A DNA stretch of 16,682 bases, taken from contig JAEYSH010000049.1 in NCBI GenBank assembly GCA_023434825.1, positions 1 to 16,682 on the forward strand, written 5' to 3'. A model generated the notes under the pieces. It was given only the letters and a program-made list of their open reading frames with translations. It ran no database searches and was not told the origin of the DNA. The stretch is from Methanobacteriota archaeon (GTDB lineage Archaea > Methanobacteriota > Methanobacteria > Methanobacteriales > Methanobacteriaceae). Positions within the stretch are counted from its first letter, which is position 1, and each line of letters begins with the position of its first letter. The position numbers and the translations under genes are program-made. This document shows positions 6,335-13,655 of this stretch, in pieces.

Positions 6335-6928
6335 ATGTCAAAGATGTTAGATGTGATGATGGCTGGTGTAATGGCCGGAATTGTCGCGTTTACAACTTCA
6401 AAAATGGGAATAGCAGGAACAGTTATTGGAGCAGTTTTAGGATCAATGCTCTATCAGTTTATGTCTCATTTCATAAAGGAACCCATTGAGAATGTCAATA
6501 CGAGAAAAATAGAAACAAGAATATTTTATGCAATTCCACTAATTATTATCTTGTTAATTGAAATTATCTATATATTTGCTGGAGTATACTGGAAAACAGA
6601 GCAAATATTTTATTTTCTGGAAAATGCAACTGATTGGAATCTGTTCAGGTCAATTGGAATTGGGCTTATTATTATGGGAGCATATCCTATAATATCAAAT
6701 AACATAAAAAACTCTTATGGTTATATAGTGCTATCTGTGGGTGTAGTCATCTTATTAAAAGGATTACTGGATACGAATTCCGCTCTTGTAGAGTTATATA
6801 CTCCTCTGTTTACACAATTTGGATTTATAATTTCTTTAGGGGTTGTAGCGGCATTATTATATGTTATTATATCCATAGTTCAGGAATCAGTGACAATTAA
6901 CCGTGAAGGAATTGAAGAAAAAAGTTAA
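6335..6928 (+). CDS. multi-pass membrane protein of unknown function, partner of the wHTH-PhoU regulator
   Basis: A 197-residue protein that I do not recognise. The first 48 residues are a glycine-rich hydrophobic hairpin (about 5-25 and 26-46, with GIAGTVIGAVLGS). Further membrane segments lie near 63-85, 104-121, 128-146 and 162-183, giving five or six helices. A short charged tail ends the protein. The loop 47-62 is polar. The ATG at 6335 has AAGTGAT close upstream and a weaker AAGG further off, so the start is reasonable but not certain; ATG codons at residues 4, 8 and 9 are alternatives. The next gene starts 9 bases after the stop, so the two are an operon. That context suggests a membrane partner for a phosphate-linked regulator; this is an inference. 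Confidence 0.72.
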   Translation: MSKMLDVMMAGVMAGIVAFTTSKMGIAGTVIGAVLGSMLYQFMSHFIKEPIENVNTRKIETRIFYAIPLIIILLIEIIYIFAGVYWKTEQIFYFLENATDWNLFRSIGIGLIIMGAYPIISNNIKNSYGYIVLSVGVVILLKGLLDTNSALVELYTPLFTQFGFIISLGVVAALLYVIISIVQESVTINREGIEEKS

Positions 6929-6937
6929 TGGGATATC

Positions 6938-7852
6938 ATGGCAAAGAAAACAAAGAATACTACATTAAAAACAATACTAGATGTAATTCGTTATGAAAAT
7001 CCTTCAACACAGGATGAAATAGCTGAAAGATTGGGAATTACTCGTAGGTATGTTACCAAATTACTTCAACCACTTATTAGTGAAGGTATTGTAAAAAGGG
7101 CTTATGTAATAGAACCCAAAAAGTTCGATGAATTTTTAGAAATTTATGGAGAAGAGAAGGTACCAGTTGAGCATGCAACATTAAAAATAGTAGAATTACT
7201 TAAGGGAATGTCAACTCATGTTTGTAATCAACTTGAAACATCTTTTAAAGCTCTTTCAGCTTATGATGATGAACTGGCCAATGAAGCACTCAAAATGGAT
7301 TATATAACTAATAACATGCATGAAAAAATAAGGACATCTGTGGATATGGCAATATCCATGAATCCGACACCAGAATTTAGTAAAAGCAGTGCTTTTAGTG
7401 AAGTGGCCTACGATTTAGAACGAATTGGAGATCATTCATGCCAGTTTGCTAATTTTACTTTAAAAGAATCTTATGAAGTTGATCCTGAAATGTTTAAATA
7501 CATACAGGAGATGTATGAAACATCTAAAGCGATGGTAGAATATTCCGTAAAAATATTTTTAGATGAAAGACTTGATTTAAGGGATAAAGTTCTTAATCAC
7601 GAGGAAAGAATTCATGTACTGCAAAAAAAGGCTTTAAATTGTATAGCTACTCAAATGGCAGAAGCTTCTTTTGAAGATACTGAGCGTTCCACATATTATC
7701 TTTCATTATCACGTGTAGTTAAGGCATTTGAAAGAATTGGTGATATTTCTGTTGAAATGATTGATATTTCAAGGGAATATTATGAGAATATACCCCGAAC
7801 TACTACTCCTGAACGTTTCAGGAGAAAATCACTAAATATAATTAAAAAATGA
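6938..7852 (+). CDS. winged helix-PhoU fusion, probable phosphate-responsive regulator
   Basis: A 304-residue two-part protein. Residues 8-60 are a winged helix-turn-helix: DEIAERLGITRRYVTKLLQPLISEGIVKR is the recognition region followed by the wing. Residues 80-285 are a PhoU body of two three-helix repeats, with the metal-cluster motifs LERIGDHS at 160-167 and FERIGDIS at 264-271, both with the conserved Glu and Asp. PhoU proteins bind multinuclear iron or zinc and link the Pst transporter to gene control. Joined to a DNA-binding domain the protein could sense and act directly, which suits archaea that lack PhoR/PhoB. The ATG follows GGGAT and lies 9 bases after the membrane protein gene. 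A strong terminator follows. Targets are not known; the pst operon to the right is the natural guess. Confidence 0.9.
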   Translation: MAKKTKNTTLKTILDVIRYENPSTQDEIAERLGITRRYVTKLLQPLISEGIVKRAYVIEPKKFDEFLEIYGEEKVPVEHATLKIVELLKGMSTHVCNQLETSFKALSAYDDELANEALKMDYITNNMHEKIRTSVDMAISMNPTPEFSKSSAFSEVAYDLERIGDHSCQFANFTLKESYEVDPEMFKYIQEMYETSKAMVEYSVKIFLDERLDLRDKVLNHEERIHVLQKKALNCIATQMAEASFEDTERSTYYLSLSRVVKAFERIGDISVEMIDISREYYENIPRTTTPERFRRKSLNIIKK

Positions 7853-7862
7853 ATAAATTATG

Positions 7863-7893
7863 GAATGATTTAAAAATCATTCTTTTTCTTTTT
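7863..7893 (+). terminator. stem-loop terminator after wHTH-PhoU, within the end of the converging gene
   Basis: GAATGATTT (7863-7871) pairs perfectly with AAATCATTC (7874-7882), and TTTTTCTTTTT follows at 7883-7893. It starts 10 bases after the regulator's stop. The right arm and the T run lie inside the last codons of the facing 2TM gene, so one sequence serves as terminator and as codons for the EKEKE end. Confidence 0.75.
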
Positions 7894-8149
7894 CCATATA
7901 CTCTTTGATTTTGCGTTCTTCCCATTCTTTAGAAAATGCTCCCCTATTTGTAAATATAGATATTCCATGCATTAATACAGCAAATCCCCAAAAAATTGTT
8001 GCCCAGTAGAACCACCAAACTCCGGGACTTGTAACAACATTTATAATTATTAAAAGTGCGTTAACTGCAATGTATATGATCAGATGGTTGTAAAATCCTT
8101 TAACAGCCTTAACTCTTCTTTTTGCCCTTTCATATGAATCATCAGCCAT
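7877..8149 (-). CDS. 2TM domain protein
   Basis: A 90-residue membrane protein of the 2TM domain family: a basic N-terminus with a helical AKRRVKAVKGFYNHLIIY segment, then membrane helices at about 20-41 and 46-68, a GVWWFYW turn between them, and a charged tail ending EWEERKIKEYMEKEKE. The family is widespread in bacteria and archaea, sometimes attached to LytTR regulators or histidine kinases, and its function is not known. The ATG has a run of five G bases (AGGGGG) upstream. It sits between, and opposite to, the regulator and the pst operon and shares its 3' end with the regulator's terminator. Confidence 0.85.
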   Translation of the reverse strand: MADDSYERAKRRVKAVKGFYNHLIIYIAVNALLIIINVVTSPGVWWFYWATIFWGFAVLMHGISIFTNRGAFSKEWEERKIKEYMEKEKE

Positions 8150-8189
8150 ATTTAACCCCCTAATTGTTAATATAAATTATGAAGATCCA

Positions 8190-8199
8190 TTTATATATA
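8190..8199 (-). promoter_or_regulatory. candidate TATA box of the 2TM gene
   Basis: On the minus strand the sequence is an ATATATAAA-type box about 45 bases before the ATG. Transcription would begin near 8169 and include the G-rich ribosome site. Confidence 0.45.
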
Positions 8200-8305
8200 T
8201 CTTAAGATTTTTTCTAAATTTAAATACTAAATATCTCTATTGGTGCTAAAATGTTCTTATTATAGGAATTATATAATAATTGCTTTTATATTTTGTTCAC
8301 TTATA

Positions 8306-8341
8306 GTGTAAATAAATACACAAATAGGAATATTTAAATAT
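8306..8341 (+). promoter_or_regulatory. candidate pst promoter with a dyad upstream of the TATA box
   Basis: The dyad GTGTA-N6-TACAC lies at 8306-8321, and a TATA-like TATTTAAATA at 8331-8340 follows ten bases later. Transcription would begin near 8361, just before GAGGTGA (8364-8370) and the ATG at 8377. A second box-like TTTAAATACT at 8219-8228 could give a longer leader. The dyad shares GTAAATA with the inverted repeat before the regulator operon. Confidence 0.4.
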
Positions 8342-8376
8342 AGGTATATAATTAGTATAGGATGAGGTGAATTGAA

Positions 8377-9207
8377 ATGGACTCGAAATATATTATAGGA
8401 ATAATAGTCGCATTGATAGTGATAGTTGGAGCCTACATGGTTCTCGCTGGAGGCTCAAACCAGAACACAATAAACATTGCTGGTTCTACATCTGTTCAAC
8501 CAGTAGCTGAAAAGCTTGCTCAAGCTTACATGGCAAAAAATCCAAATGTTAAGATAAATGTACAGGGTGGAGGAACATCTGTAGGTATTAAAAGTGCACA
8601 ACAGGGTACAGCTCAAATAGGTACAGCATCCTCAAAACCAAAAGAAAATGATTCACAAGGTTTAGTACAAACACAAATTGCTAAAGATGGTATCGTTGTT
8701 GTAGTAAACAACGCTAATTCTATAAGTGATTTAACAATAAACCAGACAAAAGACATATTTTCAGGAAATGTAACTGAATGGACCAAAGTATCAGGTGCAT
8801 CCGGCGGTGCAATTAACGTTATTACAAGAGAAGATGGTTCCGGTACCAGAGATGGATTCCAGAGCATGGTAATGGGTGGTAAAAATGGTACTCCTATATT
8901 AAAAACAGCAGTTGTACAGAGTTCAACTGAAGCTATTGTTCAAGCAGTAAAAGGAAACCCGAATGCTATAGGTTATATATCCTTAGATGCTTTAAATGGC
9001 GATGTTAAAGCAGTAAAAATAAATGGAGTAAGTCCTTCAGAACAAACTGTCAGTGATGGATCTTACAAAATAACCAGACCTTTTATCTTCTTAACCAAAG
9101 GAGATCCTACTGGTGAAGTTAAAAAGTTCATCGACTGGGTAATGAGCCCTGAAGGTCAATCAATAGTAAAAGAAGCAGGAGCAGTTCCTGTAGGACCTAC
9201 CCAATAA
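8377..9207 (+). CDS. pstS: phosphate ABC transporter substrate-binding protein, first copy
   Basis: A 276-residue PstS-type binding protein that captures phosphate outside the membrane and delivers it to PstCA. The phosphate-binding loops are visible: AGSTSVQP at residues 35-42 and REDGSGTR at 151-158, with QSSTEAI later. An N-terminal hydrophobic helix (5-24) has no cysteine lipobox, so the protein is probably held by an uncleaved anchor or released by signal peptidase. The ATG has GAGGTGA six bases upstream. It heads the pst operon. It is a paralogue of the next gene, with long stretches of shared sequence. A terminator hairpin overlaps its stop codon, so part of the transcripts likely end here. 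Confidence 0.95.
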   Translation: MDSKYIIGIIVALIVIVGAYMVLAGGSNQNTINIAGSTSVQPVAEKLAQAYMAKNPNVKINVQGGGTSVGIKSAQQGTAQIGTASSKPKENDSQGLVQTQIAKDGIVVVVNNANSISDLTINQTKDIFSGNVTEWTKVSGASGGAINVITREDGSGTRDGFQSMVMGGKNGTPILKTAVVQSSTEAIVQAVKGNPNAIGYISLDALNGDVKAVKINGVSPSEQTVSDGSYKITRPFIFLTKGDPTGEVKKFIDWVMSPEGQSIVKEAGAVPVGPTQ

Positions 9208-9228
9208 GTGGTTTTAAACCACTTTTTT
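9206..9228 (+). terminator. stem-loop terminator after the first pstS
   Basis: AAGTGGTT (9206-9213) pairs with AACCACTT (9217-9224) around a three-base loop, followed by TTTT. The left arm starts within the TAA stop codon. It would uncouple the first binding protein from the rest of the operon, or trim its mRNA 3' end. Confidence 0.65.
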
Positions 9229-9284
9229 AATTTATTTCAATTAATAACGGTTTAAAATTAAAATTAATCATCTTTATCAATTTT

Positions 9285-9343
9285 CTTAATCACTTTAATT
9301 TTAAATACTCCAAAAGAAAAGAGTATAAGTCAAGGTGATTAAG
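9285..9343 (+). promoter_or_regulatory. promoter and ribosome-site inverted repeat before the second pstS
   Basis: CTTAATCAC (9285-9293) is exactly complementary to GTGATTAAG (9335-9343), which contains most of the ribosome site AAGGTGAT and ends one base before the ATG. Between them is a TATA-like TTTTAAATACT (9299-9309), which would start transcription near 9330. A transcript coming through from the first pstS would carry both arms and could hide the ribosome site; one starting at the internal promoter would carry only the right arm. Confidence 0.45.
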
Positions 9344-9344
9344 A

Positions 9345-10154
9345 ATGGATTTAAAATACAAGCTTGGAATATTAATTGCCATAGTCATAATTATTGCTTA
9401 TTTAATATTCATACCTTCAACTCAATATGAAAGAATACAAATAGCAGGTTCTACGTCTGTACAACCTGTAGCAGAAAAATTAGCTAATAAATTTGAAGAA
9501 ACTCATCCAAATGTCAGGATAAATGTTCAGGGTGGGGGATCTAGCCTTGGTATAAGTAGTGTTTCTCAAGGTATAACACAAATCGGTACCAGCTCAAGAG
9601 AATTAACAAGTAAAGAAAAAGCTGGACTTAATGAATATATTATAGGAAAAGAAGGCATAGTTATTGCCGTAAATAATCAAAATAATGTAACCGGTTTAAA
9701 TAAAAACCAAACCCGAGATATTTTCAGCGGTAAAATTACAAACTGGAAAGATGTAGGTGGCCAAAACTTAGAAATTCACGTAATAGCAAGAGAATCAGGT
9801 TCTGGTACAAGATCTGCATTTGAAAATTTAATAATGGGTAAAGGAACCAAAATCAGGAATGATGCAATAGTTCAAAGCTCTACTGAAGCTGTTAAACAGG
9901 CAGTTAGACAAGATCCCGGCGCAGTAGGATTTGTTTCTTTAATAAGTATGAGTAATGATGTTAAAGCATTGAAAATTGATGGAGTTGGACCTTCAGAAGA
10001 AACAGTCTTTGATGGTACTTATACTTTGCAAACACCATTTATCTTCATTGTAAAAGGTGAGCCAAATGGTACTGTAAAAGAATTTATTGACTTCACTTTA
10101 AGTCCGGAAGGTCAAGCAATTGTTAAATCACAGAAGGTAGTACCCGTAAAATGA
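9345..10154 (+). CDS. pstS: phosphate ABC transporter substrate-binding protein, second copy
   Basis: A 269-residue PstS paralogue with AGSTSVQP at residues 34-41 and RESGSGTR at 149-156, so both phosphate loops are complete. The N-terminal anchor helix (6-23) is again without a lipobox cysteine. The mature domain matches the first copy along its whole length, including QGGG, TRDIFSGKI and QSSTEAVKQAV, but many surface residues differ (for instance the run ELTSKEKAGLNEY against KPKENDSQGLVQT). This points to an old duplication, not a recent one. The two copies may have different affinity or expression. The start is fixed by AAGGTGATT just upstream. Confidence 0.95.
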   Translation: MDLKYKLGILIAIVIIIAYLIFIPSTQYERIQIAGSTSVQPVAEKLANKFEETHPNVRINVQGGGSSLGISSVSQGITQIGTSSRELTSKEKAGLNEYIIGKEGIVIAVNNQNNVTGLNKNQTRDIFSGKITNWKDVGGQNLEIHVIARESGSGTRSAFENLIMGKGTKIRNDAIVQSSTEAVKQAVRQDPGAVGFVSLISMSNDVKALKIDGVGPSEETVFDGTYTLQTPFIFIVKGEPNGTVKEFIDFTLSPEGQAIVKSQKVVPVK

Positions 10155-10163
10155 TGTTTATGG

Positions 10164-10176
10164 AGGGCTGGGCCCT
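10164..10176 (+). terminator. GC-rich hairpin between pstS and pstC
   Basis: AGGGC (10164-10168), loop TGG, GCCCT (10172-10176), starting ten bases after the pstS stop in otherwise AT-rich DNA. No T run follows. It would suit a 3' end stabiliser or partial attenuator that keeps binding protein above permease, rather than a full terminator. Confidence 0.4.
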
Positions 10177-10217
10177 TACTCAAACTAACCTTATTTCAGA
10201 TCAAATAGAGGTGCAAA

Positions 10218-11090
10218 ATGACGAAATATGAAGAATTTTTAGTGGAGAAGGGGCTGTTTATAACAGCCATCTTATCAATCATTGTTATCCTTTTAATTAT
10301 AGGATTCATCTTCAGAGAAGGATTTCCAGCAATGGAAAGTTATGGATTCTTAAATTTCATATTTGGAATGGACTGGTCTCCATCGGATGATCAATTTGGT
10401 GTTTTCACCATGATCATAGGTTCGATAGGAATAACTTTACTTTCACTGCTATTTGCAGTGCCTTTATCATTACTTTGCGCTATTTTCTTAGCTGAAATAG
10501 CACCAAAAACTATGAGAAAGATACTAAAACCAGTTATTGAGACTTTAGCAGGAATCCCTTCAGTTGTTTATGGATTTTTTGGTCTTATAATTCTAGTTCC
10601 ATTTATGAGAGAACAGTTTGGTGGAACTGGTTTCAGCATGTTTACAGCATCAATAATTCTAACTGTAATGATTCTTCCAACTATTATTAGTATCTCGGAA
10701 GATGCCTTAAAGTCTGTTCCACATGAATATAAGGAAGCTTCCCTTGCTTTAGGGGCAACTCACTGGCAAACCATAAAAAACGTATTATTCCCTGCAGCAA
10801 TTCCTGGAATAATCACGGCCATTATATTAGGGATGGGTAGAGCAGTAGGAGAAACTTTAGCAGTTATTATGGTTGCAGGAAATGTTGCACAAATTCCAAA
10901 CTCAATTTTTGACCCTGTAAGGGCATTAACATCTAATATAGCCCTTGAAATGGGTTATGCAACAGGACTTCATTATAATGCATTATTTGCAACTGGAATC
11001 GTCCTATTCATCATGATAATAATTCTTCTGTTAATAGCTAACTATTATCACTACAAAAAGAAGGTTGTTATTGGTGGGGGGTACTTATAA
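10218..11090 (+). CDS. pstC: phosphate ABC transporter permease PstC
   Basis: A 290-residue inner-membrane subunit. It has a first helix at about 12-32, a polar loop to 65, then five more helices, giving the usual six. The cytoplasmic EAA loop that touches the ATPase is KEASLALGATHWQTIKNV at 172-189. GMGRAVGETLAVIMVAGN follows at 205-222, a typical PstC stretch. GAGGTG precedes the ATG. Its TAA overlaps the pstA start by one base (TAATG), so the two permease subunits are translationally coupled and made in equal amounts. Confidence 0.95.
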   Translation: MTKYEEFLVEKGLFITAILSIIVILLIIGFIFREGFPAMESYGFLNFIFGMDWSPSDDQFGVFTMIIGSIGITLLSLLFAVPLSLLCAIFLAEIAPKTMRKILKPVIETLAGIPSVVYGFFGLIILVPFMREQFGGTGFSMFTASIILTVMILPTIISISEDALKSVPHEYKEASLALGATHWQTIKNVLFPAAIPGIITAIILGMGRAVGETLAVIMVAGNVAQIPNSIFDPVRALTSNIALEMGYATGLHYNALFATGIVLFIMIIILLLIANYYHYKKKVVIGGGYL

Positions 11091-11944
11091 TGAATTTTAA
11101 CAGAATAGTATCTCCCAAAATGGCTCAAAAAATAATGAAAGGATTATTCTGGGCATCAGGGATAGTCACAATAATAATATTACTTGTGATCATTGGTTAT
11201 ATTCTCTATAAGGGATTACCAGTAATGAATTTAAGTTTCATATTTAGTGATCCAGTAGATTCTGGCAGATCTGGAGGTATATTCCCATTTATTGTGTCAA
11301 GCATATATGTAACATTTATAGCAATTCTGGTTGCAACACCGCTGGGCGTTGGTGCGGCAATTTACCTTTCTGAATATGCTGGAGAAGGAACAATTGTTAA
11401 ATTAATACGATTTGGAGCGGAAACATTAGCATCCATCCCTTCTATTGTATTTGGATTGTTTGGGTTGGCATTTTTTGTTATATATTTAGGTTTGGGTTGG
11501 TGTGTGCTTTCAGGTGGTCTTATATTGGCCCTTATGGCTCTTCCAACTATACTTCAAGTGTCTGAAGTTTCACTGGAAGCTGTACCTAAATCATATAGGG
11601 AAGGAAGCCTTGCTATAGGTGCTACAAAATGGCAAACCATTTATAGAGTTGTATTACCGGCTGGAATTCCGGGAATTACAACAGGAGTTATTTTAGGGCT
11701 TGCAAGAGCGATTTCAGAAGCTGCTGCTATTTTATTCGCTGTAGGGGCAGCATTAACAGTTCCATTATCCATCTTTGATCCGGCAAGACCTCTTCCTTTG
11801 CACCTTTATATTATAGCAACAGAAGGAATATCTCTGGATAATGCGTACGGTACTGCGGCCGTTCTGGTTCTTTTAGTTCTTATAATTACTGTAGTCACAA
11901 ACACACTGGTAGACAGATACTCTAAAAAGATGATGGGGAGATAG
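11090..11944 (+). CDS. pstA: phosphate ABC transporter permease PstA
   Basis: A 284-residue permease that pairs with PstC to form the phosphate channel. It has six predicted helices, the first at 21-40. The EAA loop REGSLAIGATKWQTIYRVVLP is at 170-190, and LARAISEAAAILFAVGAA follows, as in PstA. GGTGGGG lies inside the end of pstC and serves as the ribosome site. pstB begins one base after the stop codon. Length is ordinary for the family. Confidence 0.95.
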   Translation: MNFNRIVSPKMAQKIMKGLFWASGIVTIIILLVIIGYILYKGLPVMNLSFIFSDPVDSGRSGGIFPFIVSSIYVTFIAILVATPLGVGAAIYLSEYAGEGTIVKLIRFGAETLASIPSIVFGLFGLAFFVIYLGLGWCVLSGGLILALMALPTILQVSEVSLEAVPKSYREGSLAIGATKWQTIYRVVLPAGIPGITTGVILGLARAISEAAAILFAVGAALTVPLSIFDPARPLPLHLYIIATEGISLDNAYGTAAVLVLLVLIITVVTNTLVDRYSKKMMGR

Positions 11945-11945
11945 A

Positions 11946-12701
11946 ATGGATTATAGAATTGAAGTAGAAAATTTAAATGTTTACTTTGGTGAATCACATA
12001 TTCTGAAGGATATTAACCTTAATATTCGTAAAAATACAGTTACTTCACTTATTGGGCCATCTGGATGTGGAAAATCAACATTTATACGAACTTTAAACCG
12101 TATGAATGATTTAATTGATACTTTCAGGCATGATGGGAACGTACTTTTGGATGGTAGAGATATTTATGATCCAAAAATTGATGTTGTAGATTTAAGAAAA
12201 AAGGTCGGAATGGTATTTCAAAAGCCTAATCCATTTCCTAAATCAATTTTTGACAATGTAGCATATGGTTTAAAAGTTCATGGGATCTCTGATAAAGATG
12301 TAATAACTGAAAAAGTAGAAGAAAGCCTAAAATCTGCTGCACTATGGGATGAAGTCAAAGATAAACTGGATATGTCTGCTATGGGACTTTCTGGAGGTCA
12401 GCAGCAGAGATTATGTATTGCAAGAACAATAGCAGTAAATCCTGAAGTTATATTAATGGATGAACCTGCTTCTGCACTTGATCCTATTTCAACAGTAAAG
12501 GTAGAAGACCTGGTTCATAAGCTAAAGAACGATTACACTATAATTATTGTTACACATAATATGCAACAAGCTACAAGGGTATCTAAGTATACTGCGTTCT
12601 TCTTAAACGGTGAGATTGTTGAAAGCGGTCTTACAGATAAGCTATTCATTGAACCTGAAGATAAACGTACTGAAGATTACATAACTGGTAGATTTGGATA
12701 A
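11946..12701 (+). CDS. pstB: phosphate ABC transporter ATP-binding protein PstB
   Basis: The 251-residue ATPase that drives phosphate import. Walker A is GPSGCGKST at 37-45, the Q-loop glutamine Q92 in VFQKPNPFP, the signature LSGGQ at 148-152, Walker B VILMDEP at 168-174 and the switch histidine H204. The FQKPNPFPKSI segment is characteristic of PstB among ABC ATPases. The ribosome site GGGGAGAT overlaps the end of pstA, and the pstA stop is one base from this ATG, so production of PstC, PstA and PstB is coupled. Confidence 0.97.
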   Translation: MDYRIEVENLNVYFGESHILKDINLNIRKNTVTSLIGPSGCGKSTFIRTLNRMNDLIDTFRHDGNVLLDGRDIYDPKIDVVDLRKKVGMVFQKPNPFPKSIFDNVAYGLKVHGISDKDVITEKVEESLKSAALWDEVKDKLDMSAMGLSGGQQQRLCIARTIAVNPEVILMDEPASALDPISTVKVEDLVHKLKNDYTIIIVTHNMQQATRVSKYTAFFLNGEIVESGLTDKLFIEPEDKRTEDYITGRFG

Positions 12702-12759
12702 TAAAATAAAAAAATTCAATTATATTAAATTATAAATTATTATTGTGTAAGGTGGAAGA

Positions 12760-13416
12760 ATGAAAAGATATCCGAGGGTGCAGTTTAGAAAAAGGTTAAG
12801 GGAACTTAAAGAAGAAGTAGAAGAAATGGGTCAATTAACCCTTAAGGCACAAAAAAAAGCAATGGAAATTTTAAATGATTTTGATGAAGAAAAATTGAAG
12901 TTTGTAAATGAAGCCGGCGAAAACATTGATATAATGAATTTTGAATTAGAAAGAAGATGTATGGGGATAATAGCAGCAGAACAGCCGGTAGCTAAAGATT
13001 TAAGATTTATTGAAGCATGTATAAAGGTTGGTAGTCATTTAAAAAGAATGGTAAGTCTGGCTGTTAACATAGCTCAGGTTGCAAATGATCTGGAAGGTCA
13101 GGAAATCCCTCAAAGGCCAAAAGAAGACCTTACTCACATGTCTAATATTGTTCAGATGATGGTAAGTAAAGGACTATATTCATTTTTAGACCAGAACATG
13201 AACATGGCAAGGGAACTTAGACTGGATGACGATAAGGTGGACGATTTATTTGATCAGTCGCTCACTAATATTACCAAAGCTATGTTCCAGGATAAAGATG
13301 CTATATCTTATATGGTATATCTTTTATTCGTTGCCAGATTCCTGGAGAGAACTGCAGATCGTGCAGTGAGTATTGGAGATAGGACAATCTTCATGATGAC
13401 CTGTGAAAAACCATAG
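12760..13416 (+). CDS. phoU: phosphate transport regulator PhoU (without DNA-binding domain)
   Basis: A 218-residue PhoU with two three-helix repeats, closing the pst operon 58 bases after pstB. PhoU proteins bind metal clusters and transmit the state of the Pst transporter, and protect against excess phosphate uptake. The second motif is intact (FLERTADRAVSIGD, 194-207). The first is altered: the usual LERIxDHAVNIAE reads LKRMVSLAVNIAQ (94-106), so the Glu and Asp ligands are replaced by Lys and Ser. The first metal site may be lost. It contrasts with the winged helix-PhoU protein on the left, which keeps both. AAGGTGG precedes the ATG. Confidence 0.93.
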   Translation: MKRYPRVQFRKRLRELKEEVEEMGQLTLKAQKKAMEILNDFDEEKLKFVNEAGENIDIMNFELERRCMGIIAAEQPVAKDLRFIEACIKVGSHLKRMVSLAVNIAQVANDLEGQEIPQRPKEDLTHMSNIVQMMVSKGLYSFLDQNMNMARELRLDDDKVDDLFDQSLTNITKAMFQDKDAISYMVYLLFVARFLERTADRAVSIGDRTIFMMTCEKP

Positions 13417-13454
13417 AGTTTAATCAATAATTTAACTCTTAATCTATTTTTTTT
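13415..13454 (+). terminator. weak stem-loop and T run after phoU
   Basis: AGAGTT (13415-13420, starting in the stop codon) pairs with AACTCT (13434-13439), and TTTTTTTT follows at 13447-13454. The stem is short and the loop long, so the T run is probably the main signal ending the pst operon. Confidence 0.45.
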
Positions 13455-13655
13455 ATTTAAATTAACTCGTATATTTTTATTTTCATTCTTTAAAATTATA
13501 TGTAATTTATTTTTTTTTACCTCCAGAAAATATATTACTAAATTAATTTATAGTAATAACACAATTTAATTTATTAAAAATTGTATGAATAAAATTCGTT
13601 AGAATGCCATTGAATTATTTTTTATGGCTATTAATAAGATTATGGGGTGATTTAA

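Noticed and set aside
8219..9309. Octamer TAAATACT present at 6271, 8221 and 9302, considered as a shared pst operator
   Set aside because: Two of the three copies are part of TTTAAATACT TATA-like boxes, and by rough base composition two or three copies are expected by chance in a window of this size.
13505..13530. GGAGGT on the minus strand in the gap after phoU, considered as the ribosome site of a small leftward gene
   Set aside because: No start codon follows at a usable distance, and frames to the left are closed quickly by stops.
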